64,000 bases of DNA, from assembly GCA_016861345.1 (NCBI GenBank), contig BOLD01000007.1, positions 1 through 64,000 on the forward strand, given 5' to 3'. The translations under genes and the position numbers were made by a program. Within the stretch, counting starts at the first letter, position 1. Every line of letters begins with the position of its first letter. Of this stretch, positions 33,774 through 42,931 are shown in pieces. The notes below the pieces were generated by a model. That model ran no database searches. It saw only the letters and a program-made list of their open reading frames with translations, and was not told the DNA's origin. Source of the DNA: Oligoflexia bacterium (GTDB taxonomy: Bacteria > Bdellovibrionota > Bdellovibrionia > Bdellovibrionales > Bdellovibrionaceae).

Positions 33774-35166
33774 CATTAATCCCATATTTTTTAATCTTTC
33801 GGAGTAAAGTATTTTTAGGAATGTTGGCTCGTGCTACGGTTTGATTGATTCGACCGTTGTTAGCTTTCAGCGCGCTAATAATAAATTCTTTTTCTGTTTG
33901 TTCCTTGTAGGATTCAAAATCCATGTTCGGAGATGGAGTTGAGCTCGATATTTTCTGAGCTACGGGAGCAGATAAAGAGTTCTTTACCTGATCAGGTAAG
34001 CTCGTCAAGGAGATCTGGGTGCCAGCTTCAAGGATGAAGGCGCGTTCAATTGCGTTTTCAAGTTCTCGAATATTGCCTGGCCATCGATAAGCTTTCAAAG
34101 CTGTTAGGGCTTCTTCGGTGATTCCTTGAACTTGCGAATCTGGAAATTGAGATTTGAATTTTTTTATGAAGCTTTGAATAAGGGCGGAAATATCATCGGT
34201 CCGCTCTCTTAATGGAGGTAAGAAAATCGGCATCACATTGAGTCTGTAAAATAAGTCCTCTCGGAACTCGCCTTCATCAATCATTTTTTCCAGATTGCGA
34301 TTTGTTGCAGCGATGATACGAGCATTTGTTTTAACTTCGCGGTTGCTTCCGACGGGAACAAACTTTTTCTCTTGAAGTACCCGAAGCAGTTTGACTTGCA
34401 TATCGGGCTTTAGCTCTCCGATTTCATCCAAAAAAAGGGTTCCATTATTAGCCAGTTGAAATTTTCCTATTTTGCGCTCAACGGCCCCCGTGAAGGCTCC
34501 CTTTTCGTGACCAAAGAGTTCAGACTCCATGAGGTTTTCTGGAATAGCCCCGCAGTTAATGGCGACAAAGGAGCCTGACTTGCGGCTGGAATTAAAATGG
34601 ATTGCGCGCGCGACAAGCTCTTTTCCTGTTCCATTTTCTCCCCGAACGAGAACAGTTGTGTCGACTTTGCAGAGCTTGTAAATCAGAGAAAAAACCTCTC
34701 TCATTTTCGTGGAGCTGCCGACGAATTCACTATCCACGTCATCATCAAAAATGGGGTTAGAGAGAGCGAGATTGGAAACAAGATCTTTTGCTTCAAGACA
34801 CTTGCGGACGATATCAGTCAGTCGTTGAGGTTGAACTGGTTTTTCGACATAGTCGTAAGCTCCTTCTTTGATGGCCGTAACAGCATCTTGAAGATTACTA
34901 TGCGCGGTCATGATGACGACAAAGGTGCTGGGGTCATGTTCCTTGATTGCAGTGAGGGCGTCTAAGCCATTCATTTCAGGCATTTTGACATCCATAAGAA
35001 CCAAATCAAAATCATTCGTTTTGACTTTTTCAAAGGCTTCTTTTCCGTTAGAGGCTTCCGTGATGTTGAAATCCACTTCAGTTAAAGAAGACTGTAGTAT
35101 GGAGTGAACACTTTTTCTTAACTCTGCCTCGTCATCAACAATTAATGCATTCAGTGTGGTTCTCAT
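33742..35166 (-). CDS. NtrC-type sigma-54 response regulator
   Basis: The 474-aa protein has a receiver (LIVDDEAEL, LVLMDVKMPEMNG, EKPVQ), an AAA+ domain (GENGTGKE, GAFTGA, LFLDEIGE) and a Fis helix-turn-helix (INQTVARANIPKNTLLRKIKKYG). It activates sigma-54 promoters upon phosphorylation. Its start overlaps the 3' end of the CHASE2 kinase gene by 4 nt (ATGA type), so that kinase is the probable partner. Confidence 0.93.
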   Translation of the reverse strand: MRTTLNALIVDDEAELRKSVHSILQSSLTEVDFNITEASNGKEAFEKVKTNDFDLVLMDVKMPEMNGLDALTAIKEHDPSTFVVIMTAHSNLQDAVTAIKEGAYDYVEKPVQPQRLTDIVRKCLEAKDLVSNLALSNPIFDDDVDSEFVGSSTKMREVFSLIYKLCKVDTTVLVRGENGTGKELVARAIHFNSSRKSGSFVAINCGAIPENLMESELFGHEKGAFTGAVERKIGKFQLANNGTLFLDEIGELKPDMQVKLLRVLQEKKFVPVGSNREVKTNARIIAATNRNLEKMIDEGEFREDLFYRLNVMPIFLPPLRERTDDISALIQSFIKKFKSQFPDSQVQGITEEALTALKAYRWPGNIRELENAIERAFILEAGTQISLTSLPDQVKNSLSAPVAQKISSSTPSPNMDFESYKEQTEKEFIISALKANNGRINQTVARANIPKNTLLRKIKKYGINVKELGAGEAE

Positions 35167-37013
35167 GTGCCCTCGCTTTCAACAGGAAGAGAAAAGGAAA
35201 CTTTTGTGCCTTTTGAAAGTTGGCTTTCTAGCCAGACTCTTCCTCCGTGCAATTCAATAAAAAATTTAACCAGATAAAGTCCAAGTCCGCTACCTTTGGT
35301 TTTTAAATCTTGATCTTTTCCGCGAACGAATTTTCCCCAGATTTGATCAACTTCGTCCTGCGGAATACCTTCGCCCGTGTCGATCACGTCAATAAGAACT
35401 TGGTTATTTTCCTCACGTGTAGTGATGAAAACTTGTCCTCCCACAGGGGTGTATTTAATTGCATTCTCAATGAGATTAACCATGACTTCTCGAATCAAAG
35501 TAAAGTCCATCTCAATAGAAAATAAAGGTTCTAGTTCAAGCTTAAGGCGTATGTTCTTTTCTTGAGCAAGTGGAGCTAATTGTTGAACAGCTTCTTCAAT
35601 CAGCTCGTTGATATCTCCAACTTCAAGGTGCAGTTTAAAATCTCTCGATTCGACCCTTAATACTTTCAATATGGATTGGATGTATCTGTTTAACTCTTCA
35701 TTCGAGTCTTTCAGTTTTTTTAAGTCTGGGGTTAAAGAATCAGTAGGGTGTTGCATGATCAGTCGATCTAAAATGGCCTGGATTTTTGAAATCGGAGTTT
35801 TTAAGTCATGACTAATAAGGGAAACAAAATTGTTTTTCAGTTGTTCTAACTCTTGAAGATAAAGTTGCTCTTGTTGAAGAACCCAGTGCTTGCGCTCAAT
35901 TTTATTAGCTTGATAGCCAATGAAAATGACATAGGTTGCAAAGATCATAATGATTGTCGAGGTGACGGGGATCCAGACGTAAATTCGGTCAAAGACCCAG
36001 ATCGAGAGGGCGGCCCACAGTGTTGCAACCCAGATCAAGAAGATAAGCGCGACTGATTGGGGATATTGAGTCATGATAAAGATGGCCAAAATAAGGACGG
36101 CCAATAGTCCCAGGGCGTACCAAAAATAGTGAAATCTCAAAATCCACCGGTTGTTAATGGTATTATCTGTGATTTGGGCCAATATCGAAGCCCGATTGGA
36201 TGGTCCAAGTGGTGTGATATATTGAGTGGAAGATGTGGCTTCCGGGCCTATCAAAACAATTTTATTTTTAAAGGCATCTTGAGGCACTCTTTTTCCCAGG
36301 ATATCTCGGAGAGCATAATTTGTAAAAACTCTTTGGCTGCCACGATAATTGATAAAAAGAGCCCTGTTCTGAGGGGGCTCTTTTGTCGTCAATTTTTCGA
36401 TCATGTGCGGAATCTCAGTGTGTTGGGTTGTGTGACGGCGAATAACTCCGTCTTCATCTCGCAGAAGATCACTCAGGCCAATATTTGATTTATCGTATGA
36501 AGCAAACATGGGGTAATTGGGAGATTCTTCTGAGGGCGAAACTGAGGCCCAAAACACAAGAGGAGAAAAAAATAACTTCTTCTCTTCTGCTGATAATTTG
36601 GGCGAACTGATGTGTTCGCTAAAAAATAGTGAAACTCCAACTGATTTTGGATGTTGCTTCAGAATTTCACCAAGAAGATCAGTCCAGATTTTTTTATCCC
36701 AATAAAAGCTATCAGTGACATCTGCAATTTCTTGCAGGGGTGTCATCCGATTTGATTTAAACTGTAAGTCTGAGTGAAAATCGTTTGGGCTTAAGGTAAT
36801 GGTGACGATATTTGTTGAAAAGCTTTGATCCCCGCGAATTTGGAAGCGGGAATCAAAAGAATTGATCTCATCGTTAATCAAAACAAAAAGTCCAATCAGC
36901 CAGCAAAGTAGCCCTCTCCAAATAAAACCCTGGCGACGGCTTAAAAAACGCCAAATAACCGCCCATGTGCGCAGTGGTTTTTTGGAAAGTAAATGATCCA
37001 TTTGAATTGCCAT
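35163..37013 (-). CDS. CHASE2-domain sensor histidine kinase
   Basis: The 616-aa protein has an N-terminal membrane helix, an extracytoplasmic CHASE2 domain (about residues 60-290, with NKIVLIGPEA), and three further helices (about 295-370). A coiled linker, a DHp helix (NNFVSLISHDLKTPISKIQ) and an ATPase domain (NLIENAIKYTPVGGQV, GSGLGLYLVKFFIELHGG) follow. CHASE2 ligands are unknown. It is translationally coupled to the sigma-54 regulator, forming a complete two-component pair. Confidence 0.92.
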   Translation of the reverse strand: MAIQMDHLLSKKPLRTWAVIWRFLSRRQGFIWRGLLCWLIGLFVLINDEINSFDSRFQIRGDQSFSTNIVTITLSPNDFHSDLQFKSNRMTPLQEIADVTDSFYWDKKIWTDLLGEILKQHPKSVGVSLFFSEHISSPKLSAEEKKLFFSPLVFWASVSPSEESPNYPMFASYDKSNIGLSDLLRDEDGVIRRHTTQHTEIPHMIEKLTTKEPPQNRALFINYRGSQRVFTNYALRDILGKRVPQDAFKNKIVLIGPEATSSTQYITPLGPSNRASILAQITDNTINNRWILRFHYFWYALGLLAVLILAIFIMTQYPQSVALIFLIWVATLWAALSIWVFDRIYVWIPVTSTIIMIFATYVIFIGYQANKIERKHWVLQQEQLYLQELEQLKNNFVSLISHDLKTPISKIQAILDRLIMQHPTDSLTPDLKKLKDSNEELNRYIQSILKVLRVESRDFKLHLEVGDINELIEEAVQQLAPLAQEKNIRLKLELEPLFSIEMDFTLIREVMVNLIENAIKYTPVGGQVFITTREENNQVLIDVIDTGEGIPQDEVDQIWGKFVRGKDQDLKTKGSGLGLYLVKFFIELHGGRVWLESQLSKGTKVSFSLPVESEGT

Positions 37014-37134
37014 CGCCGCACCATATCAATAAATGATTAAAATTCAAGTTTTTTAAAGACTTTGGCTCGGCTATCCTGAGTCAGTTGAGATCTCGTTTGG
37101 GCATATAAAAGGGGGCCTTCTGGGGTTATATTTG

Positions 37135-38067
37135 ATGCGGTCTTTAGAGGATCTGAAAGACTTTCAAGGTCAGTATTTCCAAAAGAGAATATCTCTTTTG
37201 ATTGGCAATTTTGACGGGGTTCATCTTGGACATCGGGCTCTCATTCAAGTCTCTCAGGATTGGTGTAGGCGGAATTCGGGGGTCTCCGTATTGCTCACTT
37301 TTAATCCGCATCCCATCCAATTTTTTAAGCCAGAACAAGAGTACTCGCGGCTTTTTGATTTTGATGATTTAGCAGAGCAATTGGATGAATTGGGTGTGGA
37401 TGGGCTTTATATTCAAAAATTTGATCAAGATTTCTCTCGCCGACCAGCTGAAGAGTTTTTAGAACAATTTATCGGTCAAAATTTTAAGCCTGGACAGATT
37501 GTAGTTGGGCATGATTTTCGCTTTGGAAAAGGTCGATCTGGTGATGGAGGTTTAATTGCCTCTTATGCGAAAAAACATCAGATAGAATTCTCACAGATTG
37601 CCCCCTTCATGATTGATAACGAAAGAGTGTCAACATCGAAAATACGTGAGTATCTTTATGGCGGGGATTTTGAGCGGGTTCGTCGGTATTTAGGGCGCGA
37701 TTTCTCGATTAGGGGTGAGGTTGTTCGAGGTGATCAGAGGGGAAGAACGATTGGGTTTCCTACGTTAAATATTCTGCCAACGGTCAGTGGGGCCTGGTTA
37801 GCAGGAGTCTATGCAACAAAGGTCATCATTCAAGGAAAGTTGTATAATTCAGTGACTAATATTGGAGTCAGGCCGACAATTCAATTGTTAGAGGGTGTAA
37901 AGACAATAGAGACGCATGTTTTTGATTTTTCAGATGAGATTTATGGGCAAAAAGTACAACTGATATTCCACAAATATCTTCGTTCAGAAAGAAAGTTTCA
38001 ATCGCTTGATGAGTTAAAGACGCAAATCCATAAAGATTGTCTTCAGGCAAAAAAGGCTTTGGTGTGA
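37135..38067 (+). CDS. ribF: Bifunctional riboflavin kinase/FAD synthetase
   Basis: The 310-aa protein has an N-terminal nucleotidylyltransferase (LLIGNFDGVHLGHRALI, VVGHDFRFGKGRSGD) and a C-terminal flavokinase (GRTIGFPTLNI, SVTNIGVRPT). It makes FMN and FAD. The ATG at 37135 is preferred to the track TTG one codon earlier. No FMN riboswitch-like fold is apparent in the 121 nt upstream. Confidence 0.94.
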   Translation: MRSLEDLKDFQGQYFQKRISLLIGNFDGVHLGHRALIQVSQDWCRRNSGVSVLLTFNPHPIQFFKPEQEYSRLFDFDDLAEQLDELGVDGLYIQKFDQDFSRRPAEEFLEQFIGQNFKPGQIVVGHDFRFGKGRSGDGGLIASYAKKHQIEFSQIAPFMIDNERVSTSKIREYLYGGDFERVRRYLGRDFSIRGEVVRGDQRGRTIGFPTLNILPTVSGAWLAGVYATKVIIQGKLYNSVTNIGVRPTIQLLEGVKTIETHVFDFSDEIYGQKVQLIFHKYLRSERKFQSLDELKTQIHKDCLQAKKALV

Positions 38068-38936
38068 AAAAAATTATTGAAATAGGTACGGTGACATCAT
38101 TCAGGAAAGAGTTTTGGATTGATCAGATTAATCTGAGCTCTCAAATTGAGTTTGTTGGTGTATCAATTGATGAGGATAATCTAACTGAACTTTGGGGTCA
38201 GTATAAAGATGAAATAGATATGTTCATTGTAGAAGATTATCTTTTGGGTGAAAAGCTGAGGCACTTGCTAAGGAAAACTCCTCATGATGTTTCTGAAGTT
38301 CACGGGTATGACACAATTTTAAAAGAACCGGGTGGTTTGTGGCCGCATCCGTTTATCCGACAGGCTATTCATGAGTTAATCCCAGTACGAGCCCCGGACT
38401 TAGACACTCGGCTAATGGCCTATGTCACCGGCGTTGGACCGATTTGTCGTATGGTTTTGTCCGTCCTTGTTCAAATTGGATATCGAAAAATCAATTTAGT
38501 GGCTGACCAGATTGAAATGGGCGAGGCCATTATTCGAGATGCTCGCAGACAGTATTTTGGAGTTGAATTTTATTTGATGAAATCCGAAGAGCTGACGCTC
38601 CAGCCAAACAATGGAACCATACTTGTGAATACGATTCCTTTGGATAGCCAGAGGGAAATCATCGAAGATCTGAGTTATCTCAACTTTATTTTCCGAAACG
38701 GATTGATCATGGAAACCAATCTGCTCCCATTGACGCATCAGCTCTTGGATGAAGCAACGAATATGGGGTTAAGAGTGGTGACGGGAGCTGAGGTTCAAGG
38801 GCAGGCAGACTGGGTACGACTTCAACGTTTGGGAGTGGATATTGGGATTGGCCAGAATGAATATCATCGAAAGTGGTTGGCTTTTTTAAGTGAGAAATTG
38901 AAAGTCGAAAAACCAGTCGAAGGTCCAGTAACATAA
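38064..38936 (+). CDS. Shikimate dehydrogenase-like protein in the pilus cluster
   Basis: The 290-aa protein resembles AroE in its C-terminal half. GVGPICRMVLSVLVQIGYRKINLV takes the place of the NADP-binding GAGGAARA loop, TILVNTIPL the place of VNATPLG, and a GLRVVTGAEVQGQADW-type tail is present. Several key residues are changed and the N-terminal shikimate-binding part is not clear, so a non-shikimate role is likely. The GTG at 38064 overlaps the ribF TGA, with AAGG 6 nt upstream; the track start at 38037 is less likely. It precedes pilB by 28 nt. Confidence 0.65.
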   Translation: MKKIIEIGTVTSFRKEFWIDQINLSSQIEFVGVSIDEDNLTELWGQYKDEIDMFIVEDYLLGEKLRHLLRKTPHDVSEVHGYDTILKEPGGLWPHPFIRQAIHELIPVRAPDLDTRLMAYVTGVGPICRMVLSVLVQIGYRKINLVADQIEMGEAIIRDARRQYFGVEFYLMKSEELTLQPNNGTILVNTIPLDSQREIIEDLSYLNFIFRNGLIMETNLLPLTHQLLDEATNMGLRVVTGAEVQGQADWVRLQRLGVDIGIGQNEYHRKWLAFLSEKLKVEKPVEGPVT

Positions 38937-38964
38937 GTCGGTACTTCCAGTTAGACTTTCCTCT

Positions 38965-40668
38965 ATGGCAGGTCTTAAGCTCGGAGAAATACTCGTTAAA
39001 CAGGGATTGGTCAGACCAGACCAGATGACCAAGGTGCTGGAAGAACAAAAGCGCAGTGGGAATCGTTTAACTCAAATTTTACTACAACAAGGTCTTGTTA
39101 AAGAGCCTCAAATCCTAAAGGCACTTGAGGCTCACTACCAGGTTCCTAGTATTGATCTGAATACGTTCTCAATTCAACCTGCTGTTATAGAAATGATTTC
39201 TCGCGACGTTTGTGACAAGAATCACATCATCCCGATTCAGAAAGTAGGAACAACACTTGTTGTCGCATTTGCAGATCCAGGCAACATTTTTATTCGAGAT
39301 GATCTTCGCTTTATCACTCGATGTAAAATTCAAGTTGTTGCTGCGACAGAGACGGCCATCGCCTCTGCAATTGACAAGTATTACGGAGCAAATGTTCGAG
39401 ATCTTGTTAAAGAGGTGGAGAATGAAGCCAACTTAGATGAAGATCTTCAGGTCTCCGCTGGCACTGAGGTGATCGAGGGTGCAGGGTCCTCTGAAGATGG
39501 ACCAATTATCAAATTTGTGAATGCCATTCTTGCTGATGCAATTCGAAAACGAGCCTCTGATATTCATTTTGAACCTTATGAAAAACGTTTTCGAGTACGA
39601 TTTCGTATTGACGGAGTCATGGTTGAGGCCACATCTCAACCGCCGAATTCTTCAGCGGCTATTGCTTCGCGGATTAAAATTATGTCCAAACTTGATATTG
39701 CAGAGAAACGACGTCCACAAGATGGTCGTTTAAAGGTTCGATATAAGGGCGGCAAAGATATGGATTTTCGTGTGAGCATTTTGCCGACAATTTGGGGCGA
39801 AAAAGTGGTGATGCGTCTTCTGGATAAGTCAAACCTTCAATTGGACATGACAAAGCTTGGTATGGAGCCAGAAGATTTGGCTGTTTTTAAAGAAGCCATT
39901 CATTTGCCCCAAGGGTTGGTTCTCATTACGGGTCCAACTGGAAGTGGAAAGACAACAACCATCTATTCTGCATTGGCCGAACTGAATCAGCCTGATGTGA
40001 ATATTTCTACGGCAGAGGATCCGGTTGAGTTTAACTTTGAAGGAATTAATCAGGTTCAAATGAACCCAGATATCGATTTGAATTTTGCAGATGCCCTGCG
40101 AAGTTTTCTTCGTCAAGATCCAGATATTATTATGGTGGGAGAGATCCGAGACCTTGAGACTGCGGAAATTTCCATGAAGGCTGCATCAACGGGTCACATG
40201 GTTGTTAGCACTTTACATACAAATGATGCTCCTCAGACGATCACCCGTTTAACAGAAATGGGTGTGGCTCCCTATATTGTGACGAGCACGGTAACATTGA
40301 TTGTGGCTCAGCGACTTGTGGGAAAAGTATGTGAATCTTGCAAGGGGCCGATTGAGGTAAAACCACAAGTCTTGATTAATCTTGGCGTTGATCCGAAGGA
40401 AGTAGAAGAATATCACCTCTTCAAGGGTAAGGGGTGCAATAACTGCAACGGGACTGGGGTCAAGGGTCGTATTGCTATTTATGAAATTATGAAAATGGGT
40501 GAAGATATTAAAGAAGCGGTGCTGAAGGGATCGACGACCAGCGAGATTCGAGCGATCGCCCGTCAAAATGGAATGAGAACTCTCCGCCGTGCTGCTTTGC
40601 TTAAGTTAAAACGTGGTGAAACAACCATTGAGGAAGTCCTCAATGCATCAGTGAGGGACACACTATGA
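38965..40668 (+). CDS. pilB: Type IV pilus extension ATPase PilB
   Basis: The 567-aa protein has an N-terminal MshEN-type domain (KLGEILVKQGLVRPDQM repeat, a potential cyclic di-GMP site). Walker A is GPTGSGKTTT (about residue 322), with an Asp box, Walker B (IIMVGEIRDLETAEI), a His box (GHMVVSTLHTNDAP) and a C-terminal tetracysteine zinc site (CESC, CNNC). It powers pilus assembly at the inner membrane. It overlaps the PilT-like gene (ATGA). Confidence 0.96.
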   Translation: MAGLKLGEILVKQGLVRPDQMTKVLEEQKRSGNRLTQILLQQGLVKEPQILKALEAHYQVPSIDLNTFSIQPAVIEMISRDVCDKNHIIPIQKVGTTLVVAFADPGNIFIRDDLRFITRCKIQVVAATETAIASAIDKYYGANVRDLVKEVENEANLDEDLQVSAGTEVIEGAGSSEDGPIIKFVNAILADAIRKRASDIHFEPYEKRFRVRFRIDGVMVEATSQPPNSSAAIASRIKIMSKLDIAEKRRPQDGRLKVRYKGGKDMDFRVSILPTIWGEKVVMRLLDKSNLQLDMTKLGMEPEDLAVFKEAIHLPQGLVLITGPTGSGKTTTIYSALAELNQPDVNISTAEDPVEFNFEGINQVQMNPDIDLNFADALRSFLRQDPDIIMVGEIRDLETAEISMKAASTGHMVVSTLHTNDAPQTITRLTEMGVAPYIVTSTVTLIVAQRLVGKVCESCKGPIEVKPQVLINLGVDPKEVEEYHLFKGKGCNNCNGTGVKGRIAIYEIMKMGEDIKEAVLKGSTTSEIRAIARQNGMRTLRRAALLKLKRGETTIEEVLNASVRDTL

Positions 40669-41705
40669 ACGAGATGATGGATTATCTCAAAGAGGCCATG
40701 AATAAGAATGCCCACGAATTATTTTTGGCTCCACAGGTGCCACCAAGATATCGACTGGGTCGGCAATGGGTGAATTTAGGGATGGAGTCCCTGAAGGCCG
40801 CTCAGACAAAAGAATCACTCTTGCAAGTGATTTCTGATGAGGAAAGACAAAAGTTATTTGAAAAAGGATCGGCAGAAGGCCTTCTTCATATTCACGGAAA
40901 ATCGATTAATTTTAGTCTCAGTCTCAGTGCTCAAGGACTTTGTGGACATTTTCATTGGATTGAGTCCAGTCACTTTGATCTTCAATCTTGGGGTTTTCCC
41001 CTTTATGTATCTGAGATCATTGCTAAGGGAAGCGGACTCAGCGTGATTACGGGGAGCAGACGAAGTGGTAAGACTTCGGCAATTGGAGCAATTGTGAAAG
41101 ATCTTGCTCAGAAAAAGCGTGCTATTATTTCTATTTTTTCCGATCAAGATGAGATTGATCTGACTTCTCAGGAGAGTGTGATTTGTTCATATCACTCAAG
41201 TTATTTGAAGGGCTCACTTGCTCAGGCTGAGGCCTCTGATCTAGTTGTGATTGATACAAAGGATCCTTTGGTTTTAAAGTGTGCCGTGGAGTTGTCAGAA
41301 AGAGGGGTGAATGTTCTTTGTGCTATTAGCGCTCACACCGTGCAAGCGGCTTTGGAGCGTTTATCAGAACTGATCGAAGAGAATCCCGCAATTGGACTTA
41401 AAAGAATTTCACACTGCTTGCAAATGGGGATTGGGTTGAAACTGATTCCTGGTATCGATGCAGTCCTTGTGCCTGCTTTTGAACTGTTAATGGGAACCTC
41501 GTCGGTGCGTCGAGAGTTGCGTGAGAACAACTGGTCCGATCTTGAGATGATGATGTCAACAACTGGAGATCGGACAGGAATGCGAACAATGAATCAAGCT
41601 TTGTTGCAGCTGATCTTGAAAAGAAAAATTGAATTGAGAGTTGGTTTTGAAGAAAGCTCGCGTCCCGATGAGTTAGACCAGATGTTAAAAAAGGTAGGAT
41701 TCTAG
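40665..41705 (+). CDS. Divergent PilT-like ATPase
   Basis: The 346-aa protein occupies the pilT position between pilB and pilC and has PilT length. Walker A is altered but complete (TGSRRSGKTS). The Walker B stretch reads SDLVVIDTKDP, where canonical PilT has a GEMRD-type sequence. The His-box region reads VLCAISAHTV instead of VLSTLHTN. Retraction activity is therefore doubtful; it may regulate PilB or be a very divergent motor. ATGA overlap with pilB indicates coupling. Confidence 0.8.
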   Translation: MNEMMDYLKEAMNKNAHELFLAPQVPPRYRLGRQWVNLGMESLKAAQTKESLLQVISDEERQKLFEKGSAEGLLHIHGKSINFSLSLSAQGLCGHFHWIESSHFDLQSWGFPLYVSEIIAKGSGLSVITGSRRSGKTSAIGAIVKDLAQKKRAIISIFSDQDEIDLTSQESVICSYHSSYLKGSLAQAEASDLVVIDTKDPLVLKCAVELSERGVNVLCAISAHTVQAALERLSELIEENPAIGLKRISHCLQMGIGLKLIPGIDAVLVPAFELLMGTSSVRRELRENNWSDLEMMMSTTGDRTGMRTMNQALLQLILKRKIELRVGFEESSRPDELDQMLKKVGF

Positions 41706-41706
41706 A

Positions 41707-42924
41707 ATGCCGAAGTTTGCATATCAGGCTAAATCAAGTGCTGGTCAAATTCAGACTGGCCAAATGGATGCTGCGGATGAGACAGAGGTTCGCGTAAAGT
41801 TAAAGGCTAAAAATTTAACTCCTTTGCGTGTGATTCAGCTTGGTGGGAAGCCTCAGGTGGCAGGATCAGCTCCTTCCGGAGCAAGGGTGAGCTCTCGGGA
41901 TTTGCAAATTTTCACTCGACAATTTTCAACACTTGTTAATGCGGGCATACCTATCGTGGATGCTTTAAAGATGCTCAGTGAAGGACGTCGAAATCCAACT
42001 TTAAAGGCTGCGGCTGCAAAAGTAAAAGAAGCCATCGAGGGTGGAAAGCGATTAGGTGATGCTATGGCAGCACATTCGCACATTTTTGATCGTCTTTACG
42101 TCAACCTTGTTCGAGCGGGTGAAGAGGCTGGAATTCTTGATGGGATTTTGGACCGTCTTTCGATTTATATGGAGAAATCAGAAAAGTTAAAGAAGCAAGT
42201 GAAGGGAGCCTTGTTTTATCCAGCAGCAATCATTGTTGTTGCAGTTTTGGTTGTTACTGGAATATTAGTTTTCATTATCCCTAAGTTTCAGGAGCTCTAT
42301 TCAAGTGCGGGTAAAGACTTGCCAGCCCTTACGCAGATCGTGGTCAATATGTCTGCATTTGTGACAGAGAGGTGGTATATTGTTGTTGGTGTTTTAGTGG
42401 GGGTTCCCTATGCCCTTGTTCAGTACGCAGAAACTGCAGAGGGTAAGGATACGATGGATCGATTGTTTATTAAAGCACCACTTTTTGGTGAGCTGGTACA
42501 GAAGGCATCCATTGCTCGAATGTCGAGAACTTTGGCAACGCTTTTAGCTTCGGGTGTTGCGGTCATTGAAGCTCTTGAGATTGCATCGCGCACAGCGGGC
42601 AATCGGGTGATTGAAGAGTCACTTATTCGAAGTAAAGAATCTGTTACCGCCGGAAAGCCACTGGCAGCACCTCTTGCGCGTGAGCCGATGATTCCTGATA
42701 TGGTGACCCAGATGATCTCTATTGGTGAGCAGTCGGGTACTTTGGATGTGATGTTTGGAAAAATTGCTGATTTTTATGAAGACGATGTGGAGAATGCGGT
42801 CAAGGCTTTGACCTCACTGATTGAGCCGATATTGATGGTGGTTCTTGGTGGAGTAATTGCCTTCCTTGTTCTTGCCATGTACCTGCCGATATTCAATATG
42901 GCTTCAGTTCAAGGCGGAGGGTAA
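41707..42924 (+). CDS. pilC: Type IV pilus inner-membrane platform PilC
   Basis: The 405-aa protein has two T2SSF domains, the first starting FTRQFSTLVNAGIPIVDAL and the second SRTLATLLASGVAVIEALEIA. Membrane segments lie near residues 170-195, 220-240 and 375-395. It is the platform on which PilB and PilT act. It follows the PilT-like gene after one base. Confidence 0.95.
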   Translation: MPKFAYQAKSSAGQIQTGQMDAADETEVRVKLKAKNLTPLRVIQLGGKPQVAGSAPSGARVSSRDLQIFTRQFSTLVNAGIPIVDALKMLSEGRRNPTLKAAAAKVKEAIEGGKRLGDAMAAHSHIFDRLYVNLVRAGEEAGILDGILDRLSIYMEKSEKLKKQVKGALFYPAAIIVVAVLVVTGILVFIIPKFQELYSSAGKDLPALTQIVVNMSAFVTERWYIVVGVLVGVPYALVQYAETAEGKDTMDRLFIKAPLFGELVQKASIARMSRTLATLLASGVAVIEALEIASRTAGNRVIEESLIRSKESVTAGKPLAAPLAREPMIPDMVTQMISIGEQSGTLDVMFGKIADFYEDDVENAVKALTSLIEPILMVVLGGVIAFLVLAMYLPIFNMASVQGGG

Positions 42925-42931
42925 AAGCTCT

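Noticed and set aside
37014-37134. FMN riboswitch upstream of ribF
   Set aside because: Only 121 nt are available and no conserved RFN-like stems were visible.
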